DNA of 64,000 nucleotides from Corinectria fuckeliana. Taxonomy: Eukaryota; Ascomycota; Sordariomycetes; Hypocreales; Nectriaceae. Under the pieces are notes generated by a model. The model did no database searches, was not told the origin of the DNA, and saw only the letters and a program-made list of their open reading frames with translations. The stretch lies in NCBI GenBank assembly GCA_019137255.1, contig WPDH01000246.1, positions 1 to 64,000 of the forward strand. The letters are read 5' to 3'. The translations under genes and the position numbers were made by a program. This document shows, in pieces, positions 12,834-24,443 of the stretch (its first letter is position 1; every line of letters starts with the position of its first letter).

Positions 12834-13213
12834 GAAGGATCGTATAGAACGATGCCGCCATGCTGGGACGGAACCACAACACCCGTGGGCAGTCTCTCGG
12901 TGGGTAGAACTTCCGGACTTGTTCTTATCTTATCGCGCGCACGCGCCGTTGAGTCACCCCGCGTTCCACTTCACCCCGCCGCGTGCCCCTCTTCTCCCTC
13001 TGCAGGCCATAAAATCCTCAAATCCTCGCCCGGGATTCTCCTCCTCCACCCAACTTCTTGGTAGTGCAGTGCTGCGGGTCAGGACCTATTCGATTCGACG
13101 ACACGACACGGTCATTGCCTTTCTTTCTTTGGCTCTTTCTTCCACCTTTCCGACCCTTCTTCGCCTTTGCTTTCCACTACTCGTGGCAACTTCCCCAAGC
13201 TATTCACCTTGAC

Positions 13214-14235
13214 ATGGCTCCCCGAACCGAGTACGTTCACGTTCTTCTCCTTCCGGCCCAACTCAAAGTCACAACGCGTCTGACCATGGCCTTCTTGCTT
13301 GTAGCTTCCCGCCCGTTCGGGCCTGTCTCTTCGACATGGACGGGCTCTTGCTCGATACCGAAGACATCTACACGCTCTGCATCAACATGATCCTCGAAAA
13401 GTACGGCAAGGGCACCCTCCCGTGGTCCATCAAAGCCAAGCTCCAGGGTCGCCCCGGCCCCGCCGCCAACAAGCTGTTCCACGACTGGGCCGAGCTGCCC
13501 ATCACTCCCGAAGAGTACCTGGTCCAGAACACGGCCCTGCAGAAGCAGTGGTTTCCTAGCACGAAGCCGCTGCCTGGCATTGCGGACTTGCTTGGCCACC
13601 TCGGTCGTACTCGCTTCTGGGAGGTCAAGGAGGGCGCCGCCGCCGAAGACGCCAAGGCTAACGGCCGTGATCGCGAGGCCCACCGCGTGCACATTGCCCT
13701 CGCCACCAGCTCTCACCTGGGAAACTTCCTCGTCAAGACGAACCACCTGGAGGAGCTCTTCTCCGTCTTCCCCTCGAACCGCCGTGTGCTCGGCGACGAC
13801 ACTCGCCTCGAGCCGGGTCGCGGCAAGCCTCTGCCGGACATCTTCCTGCTTGCCCTCAAGACCATCAACGACTCGCTCCCCGCCGGAGAGCCCGCCATCA
13901 AGCCCGAGGAGTGCCTTGTCTTCGAGGACTCGGTTCCCGGTGTCGAGGCTGGTCGCCGCGCTGGCATGCGCGTCATCTGGTGCCCTCACCCCATGCTCAA
14001 GAAAGAGTTCGCCGGCCGCGAGGAGGAGGTCCTCGCCGGACGCACGGGCGAGGCCGGTGAGGTGGATCTTCACCAGCTTGGCGAGATTGGCGACGGCTGG
14101 GCCGAGTACATGCTCAACCTGGTCGACTTTCCCTACGAAAAGTTCGGCATGGTGGTCCCTCCCGTCTCGGTCGACGACGAGCCTTGCATGAAGACGTCGA
14201 CGGAGGAGCCGATTGCTGTCGCCAAGGACGCTTGA
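13214..14235 (+). CDS. HAD-superfamily hydrolase (HDHD1/pseudouridine-5'-phosphatase-like)
   Basis: Two exons, 13214-13230 and 13305-14235, separated by a 74-base intron (gtacgt...tag, with CTGAC branch site near 13279), give 315 residues. Splicing joins a six-residue start to a classical HAD motif I, FDMDG, with nucleophile Asp16 and acid/base Asp18. Motif II (LATSS), the motif III Lys in a GRGKPLPDIF block and the motif IV Glu-Asp pair in CLVFEDSVPG follow in order, and a helical cap domain lies between motifs I and II. The family removes phosphate from small phosphorylated metabolites; relatives include human HDHD1 and yeast sugar phosphatases. The exact substrate cannot be read from sequence. 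A pyrimidine-rich stretch precedes the start. The long open frame on the opposite strand is a shadow of GC-rich codon use. Confidence 0.9.
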
Positions 14236-14886
14236 GTGTCCATCACTCGCTCCCTCGGCCGCTGTTTGCCGACGCAATCTCCACCAGTAATCACGGATCA
14301 GGCCAGGCCAAGCAGGGGTTGACGCTTGAACGCGTCTTTAATAATTCTGGCTGGATAATAGGAACGGATTGGAGGGCATTGGGATTCTTGTGTGAAACGG
14401 ATCGGATAGACGACAAGACTTGGCAATGCAGGAATCAGACATAGAGCTGTTTGGGTCCAGCAGACCTTGGGAATTTAGACGCTTGCCTTGGAAGCAACAC
14501 GATAGACAGACGCAGAAATGAGGCCATGAAAACATGAAGATGAAACCACCAATCCATGAACCGAATCAATGAACAGCGTGCAGAGTATGTCTCGCACCAG
14601 AGAATCTCAGCCCCGGTAATCACCCACGTTTGACCGATGCGAGTGTGGGGAGATGGGGAGATGGGGAGATATGATGCCATTTCAGGCCACGACCACTACA
14701 GTACCAACTTCACATGCATTGCCTTAGCCCGCACCGTACGAGTCGTCCCATCTGACGATCTCTCATCCCCCAGGTGTCAGTTCTCAGACCATATCCGATA
14801 TCCCAATATTCCGTATATCTATCATCCGTAAGCACCGAGGGAGCCGGCCTCCCAGCCACACGTAAACAAAACACTGCAAATGAACA
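14236..14886. other. Intergenic region between HAD hydrolase and F-box-like gene
   Basis: It holds the 3' region of the upstream gene and the promoter of the next. Three direct copies of the 8-mer GGGGAGAT lie at 14647-14670. No coding sequence is supported. Confidence 0.7.
14647..14670 (+). repeat. Three tandem copies of GGGGAGAT
   Basis: Perfect 8-base direct repeat, three copies, about 220 bases upstream of the F-box-like gene. Confidence 0.95.
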
Positions 14887-16244
14887 ATGGCCTCCATCAC
14901 GTCTCTCCCCTTGCACCTGGTCTCTGACATCCTGTGCATGCTGGGGAATGTCGAGCATCTGCCCGCTGCCCTCCTAAGCAACCGCATCTTCTACACGGCA
15001 TACTTGGACGCCCCGTGTCTCGCCGTCGACATGCTCCGTCTCCAGCTCCCCGAAGACCTGCTCACCCTCGCCATCGCCGCACACGCCTCGCAAAAGTCCA
15101 TTCGCGACAAGCACGGCGTCGATGCGGGCTACTTCCTGACCGAGTGCTACGACCAGCCCTTCCACGCCCTCGGCGGCCACTTCCGCCTCACGCTCGACGA
15201 CGCGCTGCGCATCAGCCGGCTCGACGACGCGCTGGCCACGCTGCGCGGCGAGTTCTGCGAGGCCACGCTGCGTAAGCTGTACGGGCTGGGCCGGGATGTC
15301 CCGATGGCTGCCGCCCAGCAGCAGCTGTCCGCGGGGGAGCTGTACCGCGTATCCCGGGCGCTATATCGCTTCCAGATATACGGCAACCTCTTCTCCGACC
15401 GGGACGAGGCCTGCAGGCTTGGCCGGGACCACAAGGCGCTGTTCTTTGGTCGGCATTCGCCCTGGGTTAATGAGCAGCTGGCTTGTATATACGATTATCT
15501 CGAGACGAGACTGACTGGTGGTGCGTTGACACTTTGTACATTCCCTCCTGGGGCGGGGTGCCTATCGGTGAAGCATGGGGGTTTTAACGTGGTTTGTTCT
15601 TGTAGTTATGCTGACCATCTTGTCTGCGACTCCGGCTTGTCGCGACGTCGTCGTCAATGGCCTCCAGTGGGGCGGGAACCTGACAGAATGGCTGACGGAG
15701 CGAAGCCAGCTCTTCGAGGAACAGCGTTGCGTGAGTGTGCCCGAACCGTATATTCCGTGACAACTCCATCAGTCGGACGAACGCGCCTAACGAGCCTCCG
15801 ACTAACACCGGCTGGCAGCTCTCCCTCGGGCTCACCCGCTTACACCACATCCTGCAAGCCTCCACCTGCGAAGAGTGGCAAGCCTCCCTCCGAGAGGCAA
15901 GCAACCTCTGCCAGAGCCGCCTGGAAGAAGACCTCGACGTCTTCAACCGCAGCAAGAGACCGGATGCCGCCCACGGGGTTTGGCGTGAGGAGGACATGGA
16001 CAAGCTCGCGAAGCAGGTCGACGCCGACGACGCGACGGACGACCACCCGCGGAGCATATGGAGCAGGGTGTACTACGACGGCATGCACGGGCGCTTTCGA
16101 TTCGGCGAGCATGCGTTTTCCGCGATGCGGTTTGTGTATGGGCTGAGGGGCGTTGGGTATGTTATGTGGGATGGGGAGCGCATGCGGGAGGAGGTTTGTA
16201 AGAGCACTGTGGCCAAGGCCTACCGAGGGGATCCTATTTTCTAG
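14887..16244 (+). CDS. F-box-like domain protein
   Basis: Three exons: 14887-15520, 15606-15730 and 15819-16244, giving 394 residues. The first donor could instead lie three bases upstream, which costs one residue. Intron 2 uses gtgagt, an actaac branch site and cag. The N-terminus has the F-box-like pattern of an LPxHLVSDIL block followed by a leucine/alanine-rich helix. The rest is a helical region with a Tyr-Arg-Val-Ser-Arg-Ala-Leu-Tyr-Arg block that recurs in many fungal F-box-like proteins of unknown target. F-box proteins link substrates to SCF ubiquitin ligases through Skp1. The match here is to the N-terminal motif only, so the function is inferred. A second protein with a similar layout lies at 39464-40663. 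Confidence 0.75.
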
Positions 16245-16469
16245 GGGATGCGGTTACTGGTGATGTATGGGAAATGCGGAGTTTGGTTTGATAGCAGTTA
16301 CTGAGGGTGGGCGGTTTTGTATACTAGACATCCATATCATCTGGCACGGGTAGGGGACGATGGACATGGGATTTCACATGGCGGCTGGAGGCGGATTGTA
16401 TCGGGAGTTGGCGGGATGTTATCACGGCATATTTATGATGTTTGACATGTATTAGTTATTGTATTGTGT

Positions 16470-17500
16470 AGTTATTTGAAGACTGCATCGTATCTGTTGA
16501 TAGTTAAGACTGGTGGACGATCTGTGCCACACCCAATAGCGAAAGCCCTCTCTCGCCGCCCTTCTGTTTTTTCTCGTCCGCCTTCTCCCGGACTGCAGCC
16601 GTATTCATATTCTCGGTTTTGCTTTGAGGACGTCCCTGGGACATCCGAGGGCAGGGATCTGATGATCTTGATCCCATTACGGAGATTGCCTCCGGGACGT
16701 TTGGCCCTCATCTCCCGAGAGAAGCCGACTTCGTAGAACCGCGTCTGGATCTCAAAGACGCCCGACGACCTCGACTGTGCCTGGAGCCGACGGGCGAGGT
16801 ATAGGAGGCGGTCTCTGGTGCTGGCCGGCAATGCGAAGGGCTTGTGCGCGTCGTGGGCGCGCAGGCCCTTCATCAGGGACATCATGTCTCTGATGCCCTG
16901 CATGCTGCACAGCGCGGAGATGACTCTCCGTCCGAAAAGGTATATAAGGTACCAGGGTCAGGAGGTCGGTATATAGTGCGCGATATCATGGAGCAGAGTG
17001 CCGCATGCTTTGCACGACCCGAGGACTGCAATACTCCAGGGTGGTCTCTTACCGTCGTGGTCTCTGTGTCCTTTAATGCTCGTTACGTGCTGATTCCAAG
17101 CAGGTTGCCACGGGGCGGAACAACCTGCTTGTTTTTGAGGAGCTGGTTCAAGAGTATGCCTGGTTGTTCATGCGAAGCCAGGCAGTTTTCTCTTCGTCGT
17201 CAATGAGACCAGCCATTTCGTCCATCATCTGCAAGAACATGGCCGCGATGGTGTCTGCATCGACAGGTCTCGTGCTCGTTCACAGGCTTCTACCAAGTGA
17301 GTTCTGTGAGCTACAGAAATGACGCCGGCTGCCGTCGGTACCTCTAGGGTCTTGCCCATCCCGCGCTTGCGACAATTGAAGGTTCCGTTGTATTCGGCCG
17401 ACGCGCAGACCCCGAGCATCTTGAACACGTCTACTATTTGGTAGTTTCTTGGAAAAGAAGTTCGCGAGATGCTTCGGGGACGCCCATGATGGACACCGAC
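16470..17500 (-). pseudogene. Broken gene of unknown family
   Basis: The minus strand reads as fragmented coding sequence. One open stretch, 16903 to 16472, starts with an Ala/Met/Arg-rich helical segment. Upstream, around 17290-17160, another frame has a plausible acidic helical segment (MFLQMMDEMAGLIDDEE) that shifts frame near 17160 and resumes as LLNQLLKNKQVVPP. No known domain is recognised. The frame changes argue for a pseudogene rather than an intron-rich gene, but one unusual spliced gene cannot be excluded. Confidence 0.4.
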
Positions 17501-17731
17501 GAGTCACAGGACGTGAGATAGCTCGGAATCAAATGCGGCCCACGACGCCCCCCTGTATACCCAATCTTTGTAATCATAGGACTCTTCCTTAGAAAAGTCC
17601 ACCTCCTAATAGTCCCAAGCGCCATCTCCATCGAAGCCATCCCACTTTCTGTGGTAATAATCGCCATCGGAGTCCTCAGGCTTGCCCGATGCTTGTCGAT
17701 CTGGGCCGTCTCGAAGGACTGAAGAGCCTAG

Positions 17732-18300
17732 TCATGGTATGGCGTAGATGGTCGACTGGAATGATCCAAGTAAGAGTTGTAAGCCGTCATCAGCAGCAGC
17801 TTCGCCATCTAGGCGGCCAGAGAAGGGGGGCCGTGACATGTTGGTAGATTCGGTGATGACTGGGCCAGCTCCATGAAAGGGTAGGTGTCCCGGGTTTCCT
17901 CTAGGCCTTTGCTGGCACAAAGACGTTCGCGGTTGTCGTAGTACGAATTCTTGCTTTTCAGTTAATGAAGAAGAATAGTGGCCTCTTCCAGACCGATATA
18001 TACTAGGCGTCCGGTGATACGCAGCATCTGCTTCACGCCCGTGGCCCTTTATCTTGACGAGAATAACAATCTTCACCTGGTAGTTCGATGCATTGAGCCA
18101 CCATCTCATGTCTCCTCTTAACTGCATCAAAGACTGTGAATATCCCGCTTCAATGATAAGTGTTGGCCAATCCTCAGCTCCATGTTGAAGAAGCAGACGG
18201 ACAGTTGAGTCTCCCTCTCCATCATCCCCATTTGAGCGACGTTGCATCATGTGGCCACACGAACTCGTTCTAATGCTCTGCCGAAGGGACCATCACCGTC
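17732..18300 (-). pseudogene. Fragment of expanded fungal PD-(D/E)XK-like family protein
   Basis: On the minus strand, a block near 18180-18040 contains WPTLIIEAGYSQSL followed by an LRGDMRWWL segment and a KIVILVKI beta strand. This order (Pro-Thr-Leu...Glu-Ala-Gly-x-Ser-x-Ser-Leu, Trp-Trp, then a Val-Lys-Ile-Val strand) is typical of a large family of fungal proteins with a restriction-endonuclease-like core. Upstream sequence (18250-18700) has several stops and frame changes and no start could be supported. The C-terminal continuation is not family-like. It is probably dead. Confidence 0.5.
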
Positions 18301-20380
18301 TCTGTGCCTTTTATCAGAACGTGACATTCTGTAGGAGGTGCTCCACGTGGGCTACTCCGATGACGGGATCAGAGTAAGTGGCCTCGGCCTCCTGTAACCG
18401 CTTGACTCTTCGGGTTAGAAGGTGGCTCGCTGAGGGTAACCATATCGATTATGTTGTTCACCATTTCCCGCACGAGGGCTATTTGTGGGTTGTGCCATGA
18501 TACTCGGGCCCGGGTTTGTTTGGTGCCTCGCAATGACGGCTTTCGCAGCTGGCCCACGATGAGGCTCGTTGAGGGCCGTTTTGATCCGCCAACTTTTTCT
18601 AGGCCACAACCAGAAAGGGGTCGTTCATAAGAACGCGGCGCAGGTCGGTCATGGGAGCTGCCTGTGACATGAAGACCAACTGACTGGGCCTCAACGGCTT
18701 CTGCGTTTCAGGGAGGCGCTTCCTCTTCAAGTCGGAGAAGTGCGCTGGTGCCGTTTCGAACCAAAAGACCATGAGCCTCAGCCTCGGCCTCTGCTACGCC
18801 GAGGAAGTCGCGCCGTTCGAATTGGTGCAGTACCCCTTCCTCCATTTATAGATTGATGTCTTTGGGTGCAAGGTATCAGCTAAGCTGAAGGTATCCGGTC
18901 AGAAGATCATCGACTTCGCCTTGCACGCCCTTCACATCTAATAGAGCAAATGTTTTGAGTAACTTGGTCGAGTTGTGACCCTAGGCGGCATAGAGTCAAC
19001 ATCGTAAGATGGGCTTTTCCATCCTCGAGAGATATGACCTGTTTAGCCGTTGTCTTGTGGTACTTGAGGGACTGCATACTGATCACGGTCATCGTGGTGG
19101 CTGTAGTACTGGTGTTGAGGTGAGTCGGATGGGATGGGTTCGCCGAGGCCACGGCTGAAGTCAACATCTTGTGGTCACGACCGAAACGGTGACGATGAAT
19201 GGCCTCCAGGTTCTGGTTGTCGGGCAAGAACTCGCCCAGCAGGCGCTGGGTCGCGAAAAATCTAAGATGACAAACTCTAGTAGTCGGCGTACATTTCGTT
19301 GTACGCTCCGCGATGCCAATGGAACGGTTAAAGGGGTACTATAGAGGGTCTCTTTCCCCAAGGACAGGCTTTCTCTGTGATGCGCGACATAATACCTCGA
19401 CAGACTTCGTTGTCGCCGTCGGTCTCTCGCCCGTCTTTTTCGTCGTCCGGGATTTCGATGACTCCTTTGGCAGGGGATGTTGACTCTCCTCCGGCCCGTT
19501 GGCTATGGACGCTGCGCGGAGAACGAGGTCAGCGACGGGATCGATAATAGACACCGGTGCAATGGGGGCATCTGGGTGGTCTGCCCGCCGGATCGCGTCG
19601 AGCGGGAGAGGGTGTATTTGGCAAGGACGTCCCTCCCGTCCTGTGTCGCGCATGAACCATGATATTCATGTGCCCCTTCGTTGAGATCGGGTCCTTGCAG
19701 TCATTCGGCATGCCTTGTTGGAGGTTCGGTGGAAACCAAAGAGGAAGCACCTGGGGCGACGACGGAGATGGCCGAAGTGATATCCGCATCCAGCAATGGA
19801 GCTCATCACTGGCCAGGCTATCCAAGGCCCAGGACTCAGTATCACCGCCCGCTTCGGACGACGCTAAGCGTAGAGACTCCATCGGAATGTCAAACGCATT
19901 GGAAAGCGGTCGTCTATAATATATACTGTGAGGGTGTAACGGCGAGATGTGACTGGTTGTAGTGAGGGGAAAAGGGTGCGGACCTAGAGCAGCTCCAGTA
20001 GACGAAGTCGCCATCTTGACCTGTCAAGTGCCAGCGAGCAGGTTGCGGCTCGGGTTGGAACGTGAGTACCTGGTCCGGTAGCAGGACCATACGTCAAAGT
20101 AGCCACCCCGGCCCTTCTGTATCCCTTGGAAAGCTGCCAAATAGCAAGGTTCAATAGTGGCACTAACATTGGCTCATCATTCCTGTTTGAGTAGCGAATC
20201 CCAGACGGCTTGGGAGTTTGCGAAGCGGTAGGGCGGTAAACCCTTGACAAGACGAAGGCATTGAGACGGCAGTGTGACACGCTCCAGGTGGTCGAACTAT
20301 ATACTGGGTGAAGTTCAGTGATACAAGGACTGGGAGGCCTTTCTGAGATACACCGAGAGCCCTCTCGATGTTCTTATATA
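18301..20380. other. Region with scattered broken minus-strand coding traces
   Basis: Base composition is coding-like and the minus strand holds several short open stretches (for example 20014-19529 and 19227-18907) without recognisable domains or consistent splice sites. I cannot assemble a gene. It is most likely a continuation of the pseudogene cluster. Confidence 0.4.
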
Positions 20381-20385
20381 TAGGT

Positions 20386-20917
20386 TTATGCGATCCGCTT
20401 CAAGACGAGCATCTTTGGCAGGCATTCCGGTGTGCCGCGTAGTTCATCGAGCGGCAGGTTCGGGGCTGGATGGCATTCATCCGCATCTCGAGATCGTATT
20501 GTTGTATCATTAACCCAACCAGACCGTCCACGTTGCCTGTCCTTTTCTTTGTGTACTCCGCAATCACATTGGACTCCTGTTGATGTTGGATGTAGCTCTG
20601 TGCGTCGGCCCCTTGGGGCAATACGTTGCTGTGGGTGAATTGGCCCTTGCCGATCTCTAGGGTGTGGTCGGGGTCCTTGTATCCGTAGACCTTCTTGAGT
20701 GTAGATATCAAGAGCTTGGAACTGGTTGGCGCCGTCAGTCGGGAAGCTGTACTTCTGCGACGCCCTGGTGTTGTAGAAGACCCAGTGGGGCCCTTTGATG
20801 GTGTTGAGCGAGGCGACGCGAGGAGCCAACCTGTTCGATCGCCTTCTGGTGTAGCTCTATTCCGTCGAGCCCAGATTTATTATCTCGGCAGCGGCGGGTC
20901 GGGGTGTTGGTGACCTG
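20386..20917 (-). pseudogene. 5'-truncated second copy of an unknown gene
   Basis: Reading the minus strand downwards from the telomere-like tract, the first coding segment resembles an ELHEQGMEQLGS block found in the neighbouring copy at 21150. After a frame change, a LISTLKKVYGY segment near 20715 corresponds to LISTLREHHNY in the other copy, and both copies continue to a THSNVLPQG / THNTILPDG block. The copy then runs on to a stop near 20400. It therefore starts abruptly at the telomere-like tract and carries at least one frameshift. The protein family is not recognised. Confidence 0.5.
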
Positions 20918-20932
20918 ACCCTAACCCTAACC
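20918..20932 (+). repeat. Short interstitial telomere-like tract (CCCTAA orientation)
   Basis: Two and a half perfect CCCTAA units lie exactly between two related gene fragments. Confidence 0.8.
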
Positions 20933-22506
20933 ATCTGGCAAGATGGTGTTGTGCGTGACTTGGGCCTCGATGGTTTTGAGGATTTTGGCAGGGTCGACAT
21001 AGTTGTGATGCTCGCGGAGGGTGGAGATGAGTAGCTCTATTGTCTTGTTAGACATTAGGGACATTTCTTCCGCCTCCAACGCCTCCATTCGCGTCCGGAG
21101 CTTCTGTCGCAGGTGGGTAGAACCCAACTGCTCCATACCTTGCTCGTGCAATTCCATGGCGTCGAGGCCGGCAATGCCCGACTCGTCAGCTGATTTCCGC
21201 CCCCCCTTGAGTTCCGCGACCCGAGCCTGTCGTCCCCGTTCTAAGGCTGCTCTGCCATGTTGCAGAACAGCCTGGACGTGGATGTCCGCGCCCTTCTCGT
21301 TTCCCTCAAGGGCACCCTCGCCCGGCCGGTAGTTCTCCCGGATGTATCCGGGGAAATCTACGACCTTCTCTCCCGGCTTCCTCGAGGTCAGAGTGGCGCT
21401 CTGACCGTTTCGGCGCGATACCAGGTTGTAAAAGAGGATGATGGCCCAGTTAACGTCTTCGACGGTGAAGGCCTCCTAAGCCGTCACCGTCCCTCCTCCG
21501 CCAGTTGCCGGGTCCGTCGGGAATCTGTGGACGTATGCCTCCCGGTTGCGACAATAGTCCCTTGCGGGGTCGAAATCGATGGGCGAGAACAGCAAGATCT
21601 GCACAGCGTGGAGTAAAATGAATGGAACTGGTGCAATGGCGTCTAGGTCGACGTTGGCGTCTTCGCTGTTCACATGCCTGTTCAGGATGGGCAAGAGTGT
21701 TGGTTTGCTGCATTGGCCGAAGACCAAGTTGATGCCATCGGCTGCGTCCTGAATATGCTGTTGACGTGCGCGCTCCAGTAGCATATTGTCATGCTGAAGG
21801 ACGGCCTGGACATGGAGATCAGAGGTCTTCTCCACCCCCTCGAGCGCCCTGTCTCCTTTTACCAGGTTTCCGTTCATTCTGGGAGCTGCTGTTTCTATGA
21901 ATAGCCTCCTGCGAGTTCATCTGGTTCCCCCGGACACGCAGGCGCGGGAGTGGTCTTCCTCTGCCTGTGCCTCGGCAACCGTATACTCCTTCCACTCTGC
22001 ACTTGCCGGAGTCGTCGTCCACTCGTTGGTTTCGAGTGGTGCATCGTCGGGTTCTGGGGTACTAGAAAACACCACGAAACTCCTGTGAAACCAAGGAGAG
22101 TCTCAAGACCTGCAGATCACAATCCTTGCCACCCTTGCGACCTTGTATAAAAGCGGAAGCACTTCCTTAAGTGCACAGTGTTTATAGACCGAGATGTAGG
22201 CTGCCATCTAGTCAGCGCTTGTAGACCACGAGGCCAACACTGCTTCACAGAGAACCAATGATGACTCCCCCACCCATGCGAGGGTGGTTTGATGCAGCCG
22301 AGCATGAGATTATGGTAAACGTACCGACGACGTCAGAGAATAGAGCCATGTGAGCGTTCTGGGAGAAGTTGTTGTACCGCGCCAGGATGCTGAGGTTTGT
22401 GATGGCGGCGTTCCATTTGTGTTGAATGAGCACCTTGGCCGGGTAGCCGATCTGCTTCCAGTCCTCCCATCGCTTGAGCTTTTGTTGCCTCATCGACCTC
22501 CGGCTC
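20933..22506 (-). pseudogene. First copy of the unknown gene, cut at both ends by telomere-like tracts
   Basis: On the minus strand a partly open gene runs from about 22490 (QIGYPAKVLIQHKW block) to 20935 (THNTILPDG block), where it stops at TTAGGG sequence. It contains two diverged internal repeats: an ALEGVEKTSDLHVQAVLQH block near 21850-21790 and an ALEGNEKGADIHVQAVLQH block near 21320-21265, each followed by an Arg-rich helix. At least one in-frame stop (near 21480) and non-coding stretches (22300-22050) interrupt it; some may be introns. No known family is recognised. The predicted protein is helical, charged and probably intracellular. Confidence 0.5.
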
Positions 22507-22524
22507 TTAGGGTTAGGTCTAGGG
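22507..22524 (-). repeat. Short interstitial telomere-like tract (TTAGGG on + strand)
   Basis: TTAGGGTTAGG followed by TCTAGGG on the + strand, in inverted orientation to the tract at 20918-20932. It interrupts minus-strand coding-like sequence. Confidence 0.75.
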
Positions 22525-22740
22525 TGGCCCAGGTTCAGTGACCATTCGCGTGGATGTTGAGACCAGTCCGTTGACGTTTGTATCCCCGGGTTTGGTAGGA
22601 TCTGACAGAAACACCCACTTCATCTCAACTGAGAAGAATCCCACGCACATCTGCGGAATCAGCTTGGTGTTCACATAGGCCTTCTCGGGGCTGATACCCA
22701 GTCGGCCTCGATAGTTGGAGGACCTTGAAAGGTTAGGTGG
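22525..22740 (-). pseudogene. Coding fragment upstream of the telomere-like tract
   Basis: The minus strand has about 65 codons without a stop (LGISPEKAYVNTKLIPQMC block, then a KWVFLSDPTKPGDTNVNG block) ending at the telomere-like tract. It may be the N-terminal part of the same unknown gene as 20933-22506 or of a paralogue. The sequence looks protein-like but the family is unknown. Confidence 0.4.
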
Positions 22741-22899
22741 GGTGCAGGTACACCAGGAGAGTAAAGCGAGGGGATAAGAGGCACCTACCTGGGCGTCAGA
22801 AAGTAAATTCGAGGCGGAGAAGAAAGTAGAAACGGCGAGAAGGGCGGGAGAAACAGATGGCCAAGACTAGTATATCGAAAACAGGGAAACAGATGGTTA

Positions 22900-23397
22900 A
22901 GACTCGTAGATCGAAATGGTGTGGTCCACTAAAGGAAGGTTGTTCAGCCGGTCCAAGTCTAGGCCGGCAGCTTTGACTTCGTCATTTCGGTGCATGTGTG
23001 CCCAAGGCAGTAGTATCTCCCAGTGTCCTGTCGCAAAGTAAGAGGTACATACGGCCCCAAACTTGTTTTATACCTTGCACACCATGCCGGACTCTAGCTG
23101 CTTCCTCTTCGCGAGAGCTGCCACGATGCGTCGTCTGGGTGGGGCATTGCATCAATGGCGACGAGCCTGCCGGAACTCCTCTTGGAGCAGCGTTATTGCA
23201 TCGTCGTCTAGGCATGATGGGGGCATCTTGGCGATGCTAGTTAATAGCCGGGAGGCATTGCACGTCTGGCGGTAAGCGTTGATGTATAATCGATATCCGG
23301 CGTCAACTACCTGAGGTGGTATTGCAGAGTCGAGTATAGCTGATAAGATCTCATTTGACAGGTGGTCGAAAGGTGAGTATACCGCGCAGGGATCCAT
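22900..23397 (-). pseudogene. F-box-like protein fragment
   Basis: The open stretch 23397-23152 begins with an F-box-like motif (FDHLSNEILSAIL) and continues for 81 codons with the helical, Cys- and Leu-rich character of fungal F-box-like proteins. Downstream on the same strand another frame holds a DLDRLNNLPLVDHTI block near 22960-22920. The parts are not joined by an evident intron and the protein is far shorter than relatives of about 350-450 residues, so it is called a remnant. Confidence 0.45.
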
Positions 23398-24443
23398 ATC
23401 CTCGTTGCGGGAGCCGAGTTCGTATCTCGAGGATGTAGCTTGAGGGACGAAACGCCGCTGGCATGCAATAGCGTATATAGGACCATTGGCGAGTCCTCAG
23501 AAACAACGCCAAAGGCCACGATTTGAAGCAAATTGTTCAAGGCAGCCTTGTTCCCAAGCCTTTACTGCGGATGCTCGGTCTGTCGGTCATTCTAACAGCA
23601 GGAAAGTGGGTATTTATAGATATGGCAGTTGAATAGTAAGAGAGTCCGTGAGTCAGACAACTAGCGAGACAGTCATGCATTGAGTCAGTTGGATGGCAAA
23701 CGTTTTGACGAGCAGGGCCGCAAGCCAACAAGCAACCAGTACTTGGTCAGACCAGCCCACAGAAAAGCATTCAGACAAACCAGCAATCAGTTCAGCTCGC
23801 AAGCTGATATGCAAGCAAGTCAATATCGGCAAGCATTTTGCCAAGAAGTAAAAACAAAGCAGCGGCCATTTGCCTGCAATCGGGGCAGCACAAGGCTGGA
23901 GTAATCAGCGTGTGTTTAGGCTGTCCCACTGTGGACGTATCAACTTCCGAGGATGCAACTCTGCGTGCCTCGTACTACCATAAAAGTGCACCCGCGGATG
24001 CTGCGAGACGATTGCTCTCCGTTCTGTAGGCAACGATCGCCTCTGACGTACCGCTTTGTTAAGATCATGCCTGACGCAGCAAAGCTCACGAAGTTATCAA
24101 GGTGTCAGACTTGGGTTGCGGCGTAAAAGCACATGAGACAGAACGTAGCACGTAACTCTCCCTCAAGAACGTATGCTGGCACATGTCGGTTCGGGTTCGG
24201 GTTAGTTTTGATTGCCGCTGGAAAGCCGGAAGCTTTTACCCTTTCATCCATCCAATACCAGAGTTCCCACTATGCCCAGGGTGTGGTCCTGTTCTCCCGC
24301 AAAATGCCGTCCCCTAGACCCAGTGACCTATGTTGTCGTATCACACATTAAACCCCAAGGCGTGACAAGGTGGTCATAAACGCAAGTGCATAGCCCTCAA
24401 GACTCGGGGAAGAAATCGCTTATCATTATATCCCCATCGTAGC
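23398..24443. other. Intergenic, no supported feature
   Basis: Short open stretches on both strands lack domain-like sequence or splice support. The segment 23650-23830 is rich in short repeated CAAGC/CAGCAA-like words. It includes the 3' region of the transcription-factor gene. Confidence 0.5.

Noticed and set aside
12498..13064. Open frame of 188 codons on the plus strand before the HAD gene
   Set aside because: Overlaps the helicase remnant antisense and the promoter; no recognisable blocks.
13237..14277. Long open frame (346 codons) antisense to the HAD hydrolase
   Set aside because: Shadow of GC-rich third positions; no domain-like blocks, while the sense strand has all HAD motifs.
20933..22506. 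A captured mini-chromosome or telomeric retrotransposon (MoTeR-like)
   Set aside because: The telomere-like tracts fit end orientation, but no reverse transcriptase trace lies between them, so a telomeric retroelement is not supported. The break-healing explanation is kept as a finding.
23537..24351. Small open frames around 23.6-24.3 kb on both strands
   Set aside because: Short, overlapping on opposite strands, no motifs; treated as intergenic.
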